Shown here: positions 63,540 through 64,000 of the stretch, in pieces
How the letters are laid out: each line of letters starts with the position of its first letter
Numbering within the stretch: position 1 is the first letter of the stretch
Assembly: GCA_963839475.1 (NCBI GenBank)
Contig: CAWIVH010000019.1
Span: 62,001 to 126,000 of the forward strand
DNA: 64,000 bases
DNA from: CAWIVH01 sp963839475
Lineage (GTDB): Bacteria > Acidobacteriota > UBA6911
Direction: 5' to 3'
Translations under genes and position numbers: made by a program
The notes under the pieces: model-generated
The model's database searches: none
Told to the model about the DNA's origin: nothing
The model's input: the letters and a program-made list of their open reading frames with translations, nothing else

Positions 63540-64000
63540 CTAATTTCCTTTGGGCGACGGCTCGGATTCAGGCCCAGCAACAGTCAGACTTCGAATGAGA
63601 ACCGGCTGCCGGCAGCTATATTCGAGCAGATATCGCGCACGCGCCGTTTTTTCAGCCAGGGCGCCAAACTCCGGATAGTCCCGGACCTGAATCATAATGC
63701 AGTTTTCGGTTCGTACGGCAGTGAGGCTCAGGATCGGCGGATCTGAATTTTCCGCAAGCGCGGCTGCGAGGCGCATGATGCCAGCAAGTTCCACCGGATC
63801 GCTGACCTCCTCATCACGGGTTTCGGCCAGCGCAACCTTGTTCAGGTTTCGCACTTTGGCCCGGGAAATCCGGGCAGCCGCTGCAGCCACCCGGAGCAGT
63901 TCGAGGGGAAAACCCGGCAGCGGCGGCAATCGATCGAGCCAACCGCCGGGCGTGCCATAGGCATCCTCCTCGCCCTTGCCGGATCCGCGGAGCCCGCGAA
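63540..64000 (-). CDS. Ppx/GppA-like phosphatase, C-terminal part (cut by window edge)
   Basis: The frame is open to the right edge and gives about 153 residues. Blocks such as LLRVAAAAARISRAK, DPVELAGIMRLAAALAEN (family LaaLLRiAdaLd) and TENCIMIQVRDYPEFGALAEKTARARYLLE fit the C-terminal helical domain of Ppx/GppA exopolyphosphatases, but the N-terminal ASKHA core is outside. Alternative: an HD-type or CHAD-related protein. It ends 58 bases before the AI-2E start. Confidence 0.5.
   Translation of the reverse strand, partial: RGLRGSGKGEEDAYGTPGGWLDRLPPLPGFPLELLRVAAAAARISRAKVRNLNKVALAETRDEEVSDPVELAGIMRLAAALAENSDPPILSLTAVRTENCIMIQVRDYPEFGALAEKTARARYLLEYSCRQPVLIRSLTVAGPESEPSPKGN

Overview
The window looks like a chromosomal piece of an Acidobacteriota-type soil or sediment bacterium, probably from an environmental assembly. 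This is inferred from gene style, since no rRNA or marker gene is present. Supporting signs are GC-rich codons, two large receptor-type Ser/Thr kinases (one following an ECF sigma factor), tricorn and S9 proteases with PD40 propellers, many enzymes with twin-arginine signals that are cytosolic elsewhere, and dispersed AACCGC-type palindromic repeats.

Layout. 1-0.5 kb: a VapBC toxin-antitoxin pair (VapC cut by the window edge). 0.8-4.2 kb: a tricorn-like protease broken by frameshifts. 4.3-8 kb: a DUF1648 membrane protein and a zinc-ribbon/kinase/TPR receptor. 8-12.6 kb: a BNR/NADIV-repeat/Ig-like/PxKF surface protein, heavily frameshifted. 13-20.5 kb: exported TIM-barrel protein, pirin, S9 peptidase, C69 dipeptidase and a DUF362 protein. 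20.7-27.5 kb: an exported three-domain RidA protein facing an operon of two SelA-like PLP enzymes, an amidohydrolase/deacetylase and a metallo-beta-lactamase-fold protein. 27.7-31.3 kb: an aminotransferase fused to an archaeal-type PEP-carboxylase-like module. 31.7-36.5 kb: a ChbG/YdjC-like deacetylase, then an ECF sigma/Ser-Thr kinase-propeller pair. 36.8-45.1 kb: a two-DTG aspartic protease, a complete fructose-type PTS in two polypeptides, an enolase-superfamily enzyme and a Gfo/Idh/MocA oxidoreductase. 45.2-49.2 kb: a two-component cluster with a 253-bp inverted-repeat element. 49.4-54.9 kb: patatin-Omp85 fusion, HEAT-repeat, DUF4136, outer-membrane-like and VIT-like proteins. 55-64 kb: pyruvate kinase, phosphofructokinase, MscS plus beta-carbonic anhydrase, a second (broken) MscS, an AI-2E family transporter and the C-terminus of a Ppx/GppA-like protein.

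How genes work together. The PTS, PFK and PK cover sugar uptake and lower glycolysis; the fusion could draw PEP toward aspartate if its carboxylase half is active. RidA removes the enamine/imine products that PLP ammonia-lyases release, so the exported RidA next to exported SelA-like enzymes suggests an extracytoplasmic amino-sugar or D-amino-acid pathway.

Caution. Four genes (tricorn, BNR/Ig, patatin-Omp85, second MscS) carry roughly twenty single-base indels, mostly at homopolymers, while about 38 kb of other coding sequence reads cleanly. They are marked pseudogene, but sequence error is equally possible.
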